Part shown: piece by piece, positions 41,357 through 53,021 of the stretch
Layout: each line of letters begins with the position of its first letter
Numbering within the stretch: position 1 is the first letter of the stretch
Assembly (NCBI GenBank): GCA_014281115.1
Contig: JACONQ010000002.1
Span: 2,356,001 to 2,420,000, forward strand
Direction: 5' to 3'
DNA: 64,000 nucleotides
From: Laburnicola sp. R22_1
Lineage: Eukaryota > Ascomycota > Dothideomycetes > Pleosporales > Didymosphaeriaceae
The notes under the pieces: generated by a model
The model's input: only the letters and a program-made list of their open reading frames with translations
Database searches by the model: none
Told to the model about the DNA's origin: nothing
Program-made: the position numbers and the translations under genes

Positions 41357-42317
41357 CTACTCCTCCTCATCCACCTTCCTCACCACCGTCACCTCCCCCT
41401 CCTCCCCATCATCATCCTCCTCACCATCCCCATCATACTCCTCCCCATACAACCACCTCTCCTCCTCCTCATACGCCCTCAACTCCCTCTCATCAGCCCC
41501 CTCATCCCTCTCCTCACCCTCACCCTCACCCCCCTCCCCCTTCTTGAACCTCACAACAGACGGACTCCTCGACCTCTCCGGCGTCCCCCTCCCCAACGGC
41601 TCAAACCCCACCCCCCTCCACACATTCGTAAACGGCTTTTTCCACCCGGGCAACCCATTCACCCTCCCCTCCCCCCTCAGCCTCAAGATCCGACTCCTCA
41701 AGCGCAGACTGCACCATGCACTCGCGCGTCTCCCGCGTCTCGTGCGCAAAGCTGCGCAAAGCATAGAAGGCGCCGGGCCACGTCGTGCCCGCGACGTTGG
41801 CGCGGAGCCGCTCCTCGTGCTGCTGCTGTGTGGGTGGGGAGTGGGGTGTGGGCGTGGGAATGGTGAGGGGGCAGGCGCGCAGGAGTGCCGTGAGGCGGGC
41901 GGATTTTTGGATGGGCGGTTGGAGGAAGTTGGAGGTGGAGGAGGAGGAGGCGGCAGGATGGAGCTCTAGGAGCTCGGGGGGTGCGATGGCCGGTCCAGTC
42001 GGGATCGCCAAGGTGAGGCGGAGGAGGCCAAACTCCGCTTTTGTGCGCTTGCGCTTGCGCGCGGACTCGTGGTCGGAGTCGGAGTCGGAGGAGACCTCGA
42101 TGGGCCGCTTGCGCGTGCCCTTGGGCGAGAGGTCCAACTCTTCCTGGGTGGACTCGCCGTCCGATCCGTCGGACGACGAGATCTCGACGGGGTCATCCCG
42201 TGTGCCCTTTGGCAAAGATGGGGCGTCGAAGACGCCGGCGGTCGACTCGGAGTCGGAGGGGATTTCGATGGGTCGGGCTTGAGTGCCCTCAGTGGCGGGA
42301 GTTCCGACAGGAGACAT
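41357..42317 (-). CDS. Acidic protein with SUMO-interaction-like motifs, frame break
   Basis: ATG at 42317. The first 110 residues contain three spaced hydrophobic-acidic motifs: RPIEIPSDSES, DDPVEISSSDGSDGES and KRPIEVSSDSDSD, separated by KGTR-type linkers. Each has the V/I-x-V/I-S plus acidic/Ser run of a SUMO-interacting motif. A basic stretch (ARKRKRTK) follows, possibly a nuclear signal. One frame then stops at 41601 (WVARVEKAVYECVEGGGV). A neighbouring frame (KKPFTNVWRGVGFEPLGRGT, then PERSRSPSVVRFKKG) continues naturally into a Glu-rich tail ending KVDEEE at 41357. A single-base change in the G-rich tract near 41660-41680 would connect them. I recognise no catalytic domain. Confidence 0.55.
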
Positions 42318-43350
42318 TTCCGGATGATGGTGGTGATGAATGAAAAAAAGACTTTTTTGAAAGTCGTTTGGTGGTGGCGGAGAGTGAGGGAAGACTTTTG
42401 ACAAGTGGTATAGTGGCAGTCAATCAATCAGTAGAAAGGAGCTTAAGAAGAGAGAAGAGAAGTAGGAGAGCACCAGCGCGCAACTGTTATACGAGGCAGC
42501 ACTCGCAAGCATCTATTGTGCAGTGCCCACACAATAGCAGGTTCTTAACACAATAATAACCAGCGTTGCGGCAGTTCGCGACCAAGATATGAAAATAAGA
42601 GCTTGCTATTGTGGACCGTAGCCGTCGAATTCACTCAACCACTCGCACCCACAAACACGAAAAAGGACCGCACCTACCCCACTACGCCGCCATAGAGCAA
42701 TAGACACAATAGCAGCAACACAATAAACCGGTCAAAAAGTCAATTGAGCGTGAGAATGGCTTGCTACTCAGTTAGCACTGCACACTTTCCATGTCTCAGC
42801 TAGCTTTCACCTTCACCTTAATCGCAGCAAGCAGAAAACAGCTTGCGCTACGCCGCTTTTCACCCAGTCTGAGGTTCGGGACAGTGTTATCTCATGATGA
42901 GTAATTCAACTGCGACGTCTGTACGATCTTTAGAATCCGGCACGCTAGGTGCGACGTAGCTCCGCCTGATAATTCCTAGTGAACGTCAGCCTCGCGCTGC
43001 ATTCTAATTCATTGGCCAATTAACCCATCATAACATCGTCCCTCTCATTCAAAAGTCATAAACACCCATTTCTTTCTATTTGCATTCTAAAAGCTAACAC
43101 AGCAACAACTTAGTCTTACAGATCTAGAAGACTTCTTAGCTTAGCCTTAACAAAGAGACCATCTATAAAAGACTTAAAAGCTTTTTCAAGATCGGCAAAA
43201 AATAGAGAGCAATCATCAATCCATGCCGAGATAAAGTTAAAAAAGATACAGATGCAGCCCAAGACGTCTCTAGTGTAGTCTGTATGCTGGACAAAAGATC
43301 CTGGTCCGTATTCTAATAAGATATCAAATTCTTCACCTTACTCCGCAACA
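42318..43350. other. Intergenic, AT-rich, with a protein-like fragment
   Basis: About 1 kb, rather AT-rich toward the right. The minus strand 43334-43116 is open for about 70 codons and reads like protein (EYGPGSFVQHTDYTRDVLG, then WIDDCSLFFADLEKAFKSF), but lacks a start and I cannot assign a family. Probably a decayed exon. Confidence 0.4.
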
Positions 43351-45640
43351 TCAAACCTTCCTCCGAATCAAGCCCCTAAAAAAATCAAAACTATTCCCAT
43401 CGCTCTGCAACAAGACCACCCTCCCCGTAGCCCTCCACTCCTCTCTGTCCCCCAGCCCACCCCTCTCCACCTCCTCCGCAACAAGCAAGCCCCAATCCCT
43501 CGTAATCCCACGAATCCTCGCCCTCACCCCGCCACAACTCTCCAGCTCAACAATCTGCCCCGCATGCAACCAACTCTCGTAATACCTCTCTTCCATCTGC
43601 GCGCTCCAGCCCGTCCTGCGAAATTCTTTATACAGTGATTCTAACGATGCGAGTATACTGGCGAGCAACTTCTCGGGCATCATGGGCTTGAGGGAGAGAG
43701 GGAAGAGGAGTTGGTTGAGCGAGATGGTGGGGAGGGCGTTGGAGAGGTTGAGTCCGATGCCTAGCACGAGGGAATACGAGGTTCCGCTGTACGACGAATT
43801 TACCAGGATGCCACCGATTTTCACGAGCGGGTTGGTAGGCGAGCCGGGTAGTTGGGCGTAGATGTCGTTGGGCCATTTCAGCTTGATGGGGACCTTGTCG
43901 TAGCCGGGGGCATAATTCTTTATGCCGTCGACGATAGCGAGCGCCGCAATGTACTGGATGAAGATTACGGGGGCACTTTGTGTGAGGGTGAAGGCGTGGT
44001 GGATGACAGTGGAAAACATGAGGGCGCCGGGGGGCGCGACCCAGACGTTCGAGCCGCGGCCACGGCCGGCGAGTTGGGTTGTTGCCGTCAGTGTGAAGCC
44101 TGTTGGCAGATAGCGGAGGAGAGACGGGTTCTTTTCGAGGAGCGTGTTGGTGGACGTTACGGTTTCGCCGTAAAGGAGGATGGTGCCGAAATCGGGACTG
44201 TAATTTTGGGCTTTACGATGGTGATGTGGGAGATTGGCGTAGTAGGTGTCGTGGTTGAATGACGGCGTTTCTCGGGTGGATGGCGGGGCTTTCTCATGGG
44301 GTACGATCTTCTTTATGATTTTGTCGTAGTCGAGATCCTGGTTGGGCGAGGTGGAGGTTGTGTAGGTAATGCGGTCCCGAATCTCATCCTCTTTAGTTTT
44401 TGGCTTCTTCTCTGCGTCCGGTTGGCCCTCGCTCTGCTCTTTGGCGGCTTGCCCGTCGTGCTTCCCCATAACGGCCTTAGGCAACACTTCGACAACCCCC
44501 GAAACAGCCCTCTTGAGTCCCTGCATGCTCCACGCACCGTCATCTTTCTCGATGACGAAGACGTCATTCTCGCCGTTGATATATTCGTCCCCGTCGACTA
44601 CAGTGAAGATTTCAGACCACGAGGCAACGAGTTCTGCGAGTTCTGCCGGCTCATGAGATGAGAGATGCAGGCGGGAAAGGGGCGGTACCGCTTGTTCTTC
44701 TTCATTTACTCTGAGGTCGAGCTTAGCTAGGACGAGCCGCATGAAGGATCTACGAGTAGAGTTTGTGGCGGTGATGGCGTCGACGATGGACGAGTAAGCG
44801 GCATCGTCGACAGGTTTGCTAAGGTTTGCTGGGGCGAACCTAGGAGTTGGTCAGTCTTAGTTCAGAAGAAGGGTGCGCGAGGCCTTACTCTGGATGTGGA
44901 CCTGTGAGGACAACATGGCCTTCGCCAACTTTGCGATAGACAACTGCTGCCTTTCCTTCGCCAGGGTCAACATGCAGATCCTCCGTATAGCTCGCCAGCA
45001 CCTCCACACCTCGGTTTTCGAGCTTCTCCGCATCCACAAAAACCCCACCGCCATTGTAATAACTCTTGAACGTCTCCGGCAGATCATCGTTAGTCTCAGC
45101 AATGGCAGCCTTGTGAATCTTCACGTCCGCCGCCCTCGCCCCGGCCTCAGAGTGGTACACAAAGCCCGCAAAGGCCAGACCCCTGCACACCCCCGGGAAG
45201 AAGCCCAACTCCCGCTCCCCAACAACCGCCATCTCCGGATCATCAACCTCAAACTCGCACTTCGAAGAGCCGTAGTAGCCTCCAGCGCAGAAGCCCAGAT
45301 ACGCTCCCCCAGCATGGACATAGCGACTAATCCGCCGATTGCCCTCGCCATTCAGCGTCCGACAATACCCCCGATCCGCACCGCCAGGGAAGACAAGCAG
45401 CGCGCAAGACGCCATCCACGGCTCTTTAATGAGGACATCCCCAGTCACGGGGATAACAGCATACCCAGGCGACAGCAAACTGCGCAGCGTAAACAGACAA
45501 TGCCGCACCGACTCGGTCGTGCTCCCACTCCCTACCAACCGAAAAAGTCAGCACGCACTCCAAGAACCAACACAAACACTAGAAAAAGAAAAAGAAAACA
45601 TACCCGCATACACCAAAACATTCATCCTCCCACTCGTCAT
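43351..45640 (-). CDS. bpl1: Biotin--protein ligase (holocarboxylase synthetase)
   Basis: Attaches biotin, through biotinyl-AMP, to acetyl-CoA carboxylase and pyruvate carboxylase. Exons 45640-45604, 45531-44889 and 44839-43351 (introns 72 and 49 bp) close to 722 residues. The N-terminal region is the glutamine-amidotransferase-like domain of fungal BPLs: ALLVFPGGADRGYCRTLNG and GGAYLGFCAGGYYGSSKCEF. The C-terminal catalytic domain carries TTQLAGRGRGSNVWVAPPG, the biotinyl-AMP loop, and KLKWPNDIYAQ, the KWPND active-site motif, then GGILVNSSYSGTSYSLVLGI and the C-terminal BPL cap domain. The first exon is very short (MTSGRMNVLVYA plus one base). Length matches the family (about 690-730). Convergent with nothing; its 5' end faces Coa4 at 45830. 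Confidence 0.95.
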
Positions 45641-45829
45641 GATATGATAAGCTCCCCCGTCGTCGCACCTCGGCGCCTTATTTCTCCGCCCTAAACCTCA
45701 CCCGCACCCTTGCGAGCGTACCGGTACGTGCCTCACGAGCGCTCACACCACGCCCGCCTTCGCAACAGCTTTCTTTCTTTCCCCTGACGCTTTCTCACGC
45801 AAACACAGCGCCTGCAACACCGACTTACG

Positions 45830-46392
45830 ATGTCCAACGAGCGCGCGAAAACAGAGGCGTCAAAAGCGCACGACGACGATGACCCGGATGATTGGTGCGT
45901 TGCGTTCCATTGCGAGCCCTCAGTCCTCCTCCAGCACCGGGCCGGCGCGGGACTCGGTCTTGGCTAACGCCGCTTCCGCGAACCCTATAGGGACAAGCGG
46001 ATTTTCAGCACCGGCTGCGCAGGTACGTACCAAACATTCAAACAAGTAAAACATCCACAACTAACATGTCGCAGATGAAAACATGAAGCTCACCGACTGC
46101 TACTACGACCGCAAAGACTGGCGCGCGTGCAAAAAAGAGGTTAGTGGGTCGCAACGAATGCAATGCATGCTGTCCTGCCCGAGCACCGAACGAATCCTCC
46201 GACGCACAAACCTTCCACCTTTTTTTCTGACCCGACCCCCGACGACGACAACAACGACCCACCAACCCGGTCATATTCCCAACCCCGAACTTCCACAGCT
46301 AACCCCTCCCCGCCAATGGGTAGATGGAAATTTTCCGCGAATGCTGGAAAAGACATGGCAACGACAGGCGGACCGCGACAAAAGACGCGTGA
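45830..46392 (+). CDS. coa4: Cytochrome c oxidase assembly factor 4 (Coa4), twin CX9C
   Basis: Small intermembrane-space protein of the twin-CX9C (CHCH) class needed for complex IV assembly. Four exons, 45830-45894, 45991-46022, 46075-46139 and 46324-46392, sum to 231 bases, giving 76 residues. The cysteines fall at 31, 41, 51 and 61, exactly two CX9C motifs (CADENMKLTDC and CKKEMEIFREC). DDPDDWDKRIFSTGC before the first is characteristic of Coa4. Oxidative folding by Mia40 is expected. Three introns (96, 52 and 184 bp) in such a small gene explain why no single frame reveals it. Lies between bpl1 (divergent) and the P450 (convergent). Confidence 0.92.
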
Positions 46393-46480
46393 GATGCGAT
46401 AAGCTGCAGCTGCATGTTACGCGTTGTAGAATGGTGCGGTGCGGGGGATGTAGTTATCGAGCAAGGCAGGAAGGCAGGAA

Positions 46481-46502
46481 GGATGGATGGATGGATGGAT
46501 GG
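46481..46502. repeat. (GGAT)n microsatellite
   Basis: Five tandem GGAT units about 90 bases downstream of the coa4 stop, probably in its 3' UTR. Confidence 0.85.
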
Positions 46503-46719
46503 CCATTTCATTCTCGTGTAGATTGGCAAAACTGTACCACCATTGTACTCGACTCTCTTCTATCTCACCCTCATAACAAATATACAAAAAAAATATCGGC
46601 ACTTCGAGACCGAAGATACGTTCCCCGCGCCTCGCACTGACTGACTACCACCTACCTACCATTCCGCCACGAACAAGAGTGCAAACAAGCCAACGTACCA
46701 ACCCCCTCGGTACGCAGAT

Positions 46720-48433
46720 CTAATACAAAGCCTTGAGCCTCATAAACAACGGATTCTTCTGATTAAGAATATAAATCTTCTGATCCGTCCAATTGTCGCT
46801 CTCAGGACAGAGTTCAAAGTCGAACTGATGATGAACTTTCGCAAGGATGAGCCGCATCTCGTGCCACGCCATGCTGCAGCCGTGTTAGCCATCCATCCCA
46901 ACTTCAATGACATGCATAAAGTAGAGTGCGAAGGGAAAAAAAAACGTACTTCTTGCCCAAGCAGTCACGAGGCCCGACGTGGAACGGCTCAAAAGCCTTC
47001 TTGTTATCGCTCGCAAAGTTCTCGTCGCCGAGCCAGCGCTCAGGGTGGAATTCGCGCGCTTTCTTGAAGTTGGTTTCGGAGCGGTACATGGCGAACTGCG
47101 GGATGGAAAGGACCGTCTGTGATAATTAGCTCATTGCTCGCAAACATACATGTGGACAGTATCGTGGGTTCTTACGTTCGGTGGCATGTACTCTCCCATG
47201 ACGGTCGTTCCATCGGCAGGCGTAAGCATAGGCTGGGCATTGCTGACCGGCGGGTAGATACGCAGAGCCTCCTTCAAGCAGGCATTGAGATACGGCATAG
47301 CCTGGACCCTCTCGATATTGATGTCCTCCTGCGTGCTGAACGTCTCGCGGATCTCCTTCCTTAGCTTGTCGTAAACGGCAGGGTTCTTGCACAAAAGGTA
47401 CGTCAGTCCCGCCGAGATGGTAGCCGTGGTTTCGGTTCCGGCGACCATGAACAGGTTAGCATTGGCGTACATCTCTCCACGCGACAAGCCCTCCTTCTCC
47501 CCCTCCTTGTCCAAGACAAGAGTCCAGAGGTCGTGGCCCTCGGTCGCGCGGCCCTGCTCGACGCGCTTGGTGACCTTGTCGACCGTGTACTGGAAATGCT
47601 CTTGCCTGGACTTGGCCATGAGCTTCATCAGCAGCCGGACGCTGTACCGGGTAATCGTGTAGTACTGAGCCATTTCGAGGAACGTAAAGGATTTCAGGTA
47701 GTCAAACGTCATCGAAACCCACGGGTCGTACTCGGAGCTCTCCAACATGTGGAGCGATTCGCCGAAAGCCAGATCGCCCATGACATCGAACGTGGTGAAA
47801 TTGTACATTTTAACCATGTCAATAGGTCCTTCGGGCGCCTTTTCCTTTAGTTTCTGGCGAAGCAAGTTGAGGTACTTCATGAAGAGCGGCTCCTGGAGCT
47901 TGAGCGAACGGTCAGAGAACGCAGTGTGGAACACGCGGCGCATACGGGTGTGCGCTCCGGTAGGCGCGAAGAGAAGAGATGGCGTATCGGTGACATCGTT
48001 CCCGGAACGGATCCAGTGCTTCTGAGGCCTTGAGCCGCGCGCCTTGGAGTCGCCATGACCGTGAACATATTTCCAGGCTTCTGGGTCGATGTAACTGATC
48101 TCGTCGGGGGCAGTTCGTACGATGCGTCCATACTGTGCGTGAATCGCCTCGATGCGCTTGTGCGGCTCTCCCTTCCATAGACCAATCATCTGGGGTATCC
48201 GAGTGAATGCATGGAGCTTCGGGCCGGGGTACTTCGAAAGAGGGTGGAAGTAGACGCGGTAGATTCCCCTCACAAAGAAACGAGCAACCAACTGCGATCA
48301 CATCTCTCAGTATTCCAAACGATTCCGTCCAGATCGGGGGACTTACGATGACAATGAAGGAAAGGAAAATCTGCGAGAACGACGCGTTGGTCAGCTGGCT
48401 GACTAGGCCAGAGCTCGCCGTGGCCGTAGACAT
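46720..48433 (-). CDS. Cytochrome P450 monooxygenase
   Basis: ER-anchored haem monooxygenase. Exons 48433-48347, 48291-47176, 47116-46950 and 46873-46720 (introns 55, 59 and 76 bp) give 507 residues. The N-terminal anchor is FSQIFLSFIVIL, followed by VYFHPLSKYPGPKLHAF, the Pro-rich hinge. The I-helix oxygen-binding motif is AGTETT (313-318), ExxR is EALR (370-373), and FHPERW lies at the meander. The haem ligand is Cys453 in FHVGPRDCLGK. All key residues are present, so the enzyme is probably active. It resembles the CYP65-type clan common in Pleosporales, but family and substrate cannot be fixed by eye. No polyketide, terpene or peptide synthase lies nearby in this window, arguing against a tight biosynthetic cluster. 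Confidence 0.93.
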
Positions 48434-49382
48434 TTTCACTGTTGAACAAGGAAATGCGTTGTGTGAGAATCGATTTGGTCACAATGACGCCTCGGTGGTT
48501 ATATAGGCTCGTTTGTTGCCACTCCACTTCCGATCCTCCGCTGAACGGCTGCGTCAACGAAGGCTGAAGCGCCATAATATCTAGCGGTTTTCAAGTCCGA
48601 TATCCCGGAGTCCGGTCTTGAGCCAACTGACGGTGCCAGGCAACGCGGTTGTCAGAAAAGGCAGACACGATCTGCTACCAAGGTGAGCGATGTTGGTGTA
48701 TCAGCCCAGCGGCCCTGCCACCCTGGTGTCAGATTCTCCAGGCAGGTGTCAGCAACGACGAACAATGAAATTGTGTCGTTTGATAGTGCTGAGTTCATAA
48801 TGGAAAATTAGACTGTGAGAGCTATCGTAGATCTGAATTTACTGTTTAGCGGTCTGTTGGAGCAGTACTGCTGCTAGAAACGAACACCTGCATAACGTCA
48901 TTTACGGTCTCCGACAGAGCTGCAAGACAGAGGCTCGGGATATCAGCCGAACACTAAAAGCAGTTGTACCGAGCTCTCGATTCGCTCGTCTAAAGCTCCC
49001 ACGTTGTTGTAAAGAACATGCAGCAGCGAGTGGGCCTTTCTGATCCGGAGTTCTGGTTTGGTGGTGTGAGCGTAGTATACTTCTGACCGTCTGCCAGGCA
49101 CGCCTCCGCACATGTTGACCCAGCTTTGAGATGGCACGACCAACAACTACCAGTACCGAGCACTCTCTAAAGCTGTTCGGCCGTTGGACTCGAAGATGTG
49201 GTGTGAAGCTGGCCTGATGACAACGTTCGGTGATGGTCTGCCAGCGGACGCTGCTTCGCCGTGATTGGTCGCAGACAACGGCACAATCTCGGCTCGAAAT
49301 TCCGAATCGTGACTTCGCGTTTCTGCACCTGCAAAGCGTCGCCATCCACCGCGTCGCAACCGTGCCATCCATCTCAGCAGCA
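48434..49382. other. Shared divergent promoter region, P450 and mgm101
   Basis: About 950 bases between two divergent start codons. The stretch 48580-48900 is unremarkable; antisense frames reading back from mgm101 are not genes. No element recognised. Confidence 0.45.
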
Positions 49383-50400
49383 ATGGCAGCCTCCCCCGCC
49401 CGCCGGGCCTTCTCTTCCCTACTCACATCCTCATGCTCGAGAAGCACGCCCTCCACCCACCGAATATCCCACCGCACCTTCGCCTCATCCCCCATCTCCT
49501 CCGCCTTCGCAAGCAGCACGCCGCGCGCCACCACATCCCCTTCGACCACCCCAACCGCAAGGCCCAGCACATCCACATCCACATCCACATCCCCATCCCC
49601 AGCCGCCAAACCCACATCATCATCCTCCTCTTCCACCCCCCAGCGCACCGTCGTCCCCAGCTTCCCCGCCAAAGAGCCCCCTGTCCCCACCGCGCGCACC
49701 GCCACAGCCGACAAAGCCGCCACCGCCGCCCGCCAGCAACAATCCCTCACAGACGGCCTCTCCGACCACCCCCCGGAGCTAGATGGCGTCCCCGCCATCG
49801 ACTGGACACGCTCCTACCACGGCCTCGGCAGCGTCTCCTTCACCCCCGAGCAGCAGGCCCTCCTCCTCGCGCCCATTGCCCAAGACGACGTCGAAGTCAA
49901 GCCCGACGGCATCGTCTACCTCCCCGAGATCAAGTACCGCCGCATCTTGAACAAGGCGTTTGGGCCCGGCGGGTGGGGCCTTGCCCCCAGGGGGGAAACC
50001 ATCGTCACGGCGAAGCTGATTACGAGGGAGTACGGGTTGATTGTGCAGGGCAGGTGAGTCGCGCTATACCTACAACGTGTAGAGTTGGACTATTTTGGGA
50101 CGAGCGCAGACGGACTGACTGACGTGTCCTAGACTTGTCTCAGTTGCTCGCGGCGAGCAGCAGTACTTCGACGCCGACGGCATCCCCACCGCCACCGAAG
50201 GCTGCAAGTCCAACGCTCTGATGCGCTGCTGCAAAGATCTCGGCATCGCGTCGGAGCTGTGGGATCCAAGGTTCATTCGGTCCTTCACCAAGGACATGAC
50301 CAGGGAGATCTGGGTCGAGCATGTCGCGACCAAGAAGAAGCGGAAGATTGTGATGCGCAAGGATGATACTGTCCGGTACCCGTTTAAGGCATCGCAATAA
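49383..50400 (+). CDS. mgm101: Mitochondrial genome maintenance protein Mgm101
   Basis: Rad52-like single-strand annealing protein of the mitochondrial nucleoid, required for mtDNA repair and maintenance. Exons 49383-50053 and 50133-50400 (79-bp intron GTGAGT..CCTAG) give 312 residues. The first 100 residues are Ser/Thr/Pro/Arg-rich, consistent with mitochondrial import plus a disordered region ([20 protein letters not shown]). The conserved core starts [20 protein letters not shown] and runs through [40 protein letters not shown] and [20 protein letters not shown], ending DDTVRYPFK. Cys residues near the C-terminus are conserved in the family. The frame runs upstream, but 49383 is the first ATG that leaves a standard targeting peptide. 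Confidence 0.95.
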
Positions 50401-50794
50401 GCAGCAGGCTTGCATATTCGCTATTACAATGAGCATCTCGGGCGTTGGGAGCGCAGGTAGACACTTGCGGATATAACCTGTAGGATATGGCTTGAACTAC
50501 GCATCTTCTTTTGTTCGAGATAGAGGCCAGTGTTCAGACATGGTCGAGTCGTCGCCAAAAAGGGAACCTGTACATATATGGTGTAAAAATAGTCATGAAG
50601 GGGGCCTCACACTTCGTTGAATGTTTCTTATCACACTCTATATAGCGTGATACCGCATAACCTAGACCACAGCCCGCGGGATTCTGAAGCAACAGCCCGA
50701 GCCTTTTTATCTAGCTTGTACCAACCAAGTCCCAACGCCATGAAGAACAAAACCGCAAACATGCCAATGAGTAGGTTACCCCCACAACCATACT
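50401..50794. other. Intergenic between convergent genes
   Basis: About 390 bases shared by the mgm101 and REEP 3' ends. Nothing else seen. Confidence 0.45.
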
Positions 50795-51988
50795 CTAGCG
50801 ATTACCAAATTCGAAGCCAGTCGAGCGGCCCTGACCGTCATGCTGGCCACGTCCTGCACCGGGCTCCCTACCGTACGCCAGCGGATCATCCACCTCGCGA
50901 GGTGGTGGCGGTGGCATGCCGCCGCGCTGCCAATTCCAGGGCATCCATCCGCTGCTCGTTTGGCGGCCCATGGGCGGCGGCGTAGTCGGATACGGCGGCC
51001 GCTCTGAGCCGACCTCGTCGACCTCGATCCTGTCGAATTCGGCTTCGCTCCTGCTCTTCGCCAGGCCACCCGAGCCCTCGTAGTATCTGTTTCCGCCCTC
51101 CCGCTGCGCCTTGACGCTTTCGGCCTCGCGGTCAAACGCTTGGAGCAGCGTCATGAGGCGCTCCCTCTGCGAGGACACGTAGTTGAGGCGGTCGTCGTTG
51201 TTCCGGATGTTATCGGGAATGATGTGCGCGCTTCGGCTCACTTCCGCAGCCTGGGCGTCCTTGTTCCCCGAGTAGAGCATGCTCGCGCCGCTGAGGGCCT
51301 GGTTCACCAAGTTGTAGAGGTCGTCGCCTCCGCGCGCAGCGGGCATGTTAAACCTGGCCATGAAGCTCTGGGCGTAGCTCTGGCCGGCCGTGGGCTGGGG
51401 CGCGGGCTGTTGCGGCGCAAAGCCCAGGACGTGGACCTTGGCCCACTCGATGGCCTGCGAGAGGTAGGCCAGCCCCGCCTGTCGCGCCTTGGCGTGTGTC
51501 TCGGTGATGAGGTCGTCGATCTCGCGCTCGTGGTGGTAGAGGAACGGGTCGACGTACTCTTGGTAGAGGAAGGTGGCGCCCTGGGAGCCCGGCAGGACGA
51601 GGTAGAGATGGGCGGCAAAGCGCATCCAGGACCAGAAGGGGACCCATGCTAGGATGAAGTCGAACGTGTTCTCGACGGTGTGGAAGAGAATGAGGGTGAT
51701 GAAGTAGATCAGCCACGGTGCGAGCTGGGCCGGATCTGACGTGTGGAGCGCTTTGTAGGAAGCGAAGACCGGAAGGAGGACGGTGATAGCGACGCTGGAA
51801 GCTCGTTAGCAGCCGTGCGTCTGCGATGCCCGCACCGAGAGAAGTCTCTGTAGGTCCGTCAAGAGCAAGCACAGTGGTTGCGACAGGCCGTTGTGACTGG
51901 CGCTTGTTGCTGCTTGGGCTCTGGCATCTCCTCAGTGCGGGGGCGGGGTGTGCACTCACGTCAAGCCGTCGGCGATGAAGCTGAACAT
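50795..51988 (-). CDS. REEP/TB2-DP1-HVA22 family ER-shaping protein
   Basis: Reticulon-homology-type hairpin protein that bends ER membrane. Exons 51988-51960 and 51794-50795 (165-bp intron GTGAGT..TTCCAG) give 342 residues. TB2/DP1/HVA22 domain, about residues 10-105: VAITVLLPVFASYKALHTSD, PWLIYFITLILFHTVENTFD, then WVPFWSWMRFAAHLYLVLPG and ATFLYQEYVDPFLYHHEREI. A long polar C-tail carries a Pro-rich PPYPTTPPPMGRQ and PPPPPREVDD. The tail and the helix after the hairpin resemble the REEP1-4 group rather than short Yop1 (REEP5/6). A microtubule link, known for REEP1-4, is only inference. Confidence 0.9.
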
Positions 51989-52610
51989 ATCGTAGCAAGT
52001 GTGCCTCTCGTATGAAAGAACCAAAGAAAGCAATACAGTGGAGGGGGTAGAAAGAGAAGTGTTTGGCGGTTGTGCAGGCAGAGCTTGCGGGAGCTGCCTG
52101 AACCGGAGCGATGATGTAGTGTGTTTTACACTTCGGCCTTTCCTGCAGAGCACCCCCCGCTATTTCCAGGGCGCTCGGCCGCCTCCAAACCTGACTGGAA
52201 ACACGTACGAAGAGTCACTTGCTTGACCAAGAGCCATGGATTGCCTATCGGGATCATGCCTTGCGAGCAAACCTGTCCACGAAACCTTTCCCACCGGTGA
52301 GAGGACACGCAGCAAACTGAGACAAGAAAGACAATGCTCCCCCGTGGCACAGCGGAGCCACCTGCGGTATAACTCCCATCGACGCAATTACTTGGCTCAG
52401 GAAAGAATAGGTAAATTGATGCTGAATCCAGAGTATCATCATAACCAACCAGCCATACATGTCAGTACCAAGGCGCCAGTAAAAGCATAATAAACTAACC
52501 AACTACCCCCAAACCTCTCTCAACTTTCAAGAAAGTAAATCCAGCATCCCTCCTCAACACTGATGAGGTCATACAGCCTCCACGCAGCGCGCTCGCGCTC
52601 GTGTATACCA
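51989..52610. other. Intergenic, REEP promoter side
   Basis: About 620 bases between the REEP start and the small two-exon gene. Several antisense frames, none protein-like. Nothing recognised. Confidence 0.45.
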
Positions 52611-52887
52611 TCAATCCATCCAGTATCTCACTGAACTCGTCCCGGGCTCGATACACCGAACCTCCAGCTCTCCATCAGCTCTCTTGAACTCCTCTTCTAG
52701 TTAGCAACCCCATTACTTTCAAGTACAAAGAAAGTCCCGAGAGCTTACCCACTCTGCCCCAAGATTTCTCAGCTCCAAAACCCACCCTCATATCCTCTTG
52801 TTGTCCGAAAAACCATTCCATACCTCTCGCAAACACAGTCCCATCCTGCATCTTTATCAAATTTCCGCCCTGATGAAGCACCAACAT
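52611..52887 (-). CDS. Small two-exon hypothetical protein
   Basis: Exons 52887-52749 and 52696-52611, with a 52-bp intron starting GTAAGC, join in frame to 74 residues. The first exon reads NLIKMQDGTVFARGMEWFFG, then EDMRVGFGAEKSWGRV; the second EEEFKRADGELEVRCIEPGT and ends SSVRYWMD. Amino-acid use looks natural and there is no membrane segment. The intron has CTAAC very close to its acceptor, which is unusual. No family recognised, and an upstream exon cannot be excluded. Moderate support only. Confidence 0.4.
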
Positions 52888-53021
52888 TCAACCAACCACT
52901 TGCCAACCCAACATACCCCTCTTGCAGTTTGCATCACCAACCCAGAGCACCAACCCCCCAAATAACATCATGATCTTACTACCTTCTAAGGTCGACGACC
53001 ACCCCCGCCCTCGTCCACACT

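Noticed and set aside
41167..41866. Plus-strand Pro/His-rich frames near the 18-bp repeat
   Set aside because: They are antisense to the acidic C-terminal tail of the SIM protein; composition is an artefact of its Glu codons.
46720..48433. Secondary-metabolite or mycotoxin cluster around the P450
   Set aside because: Neighbours are Coa4, biotin ligase and Mgm101; no synthase, transporter or cluster regulator is present within the window.
49423..50122. Alternative frames over mgm101 exon 1
   Set aside because: The frame with the conserved Mgm101 core is clear; the others lack similarity and stop at its intron.
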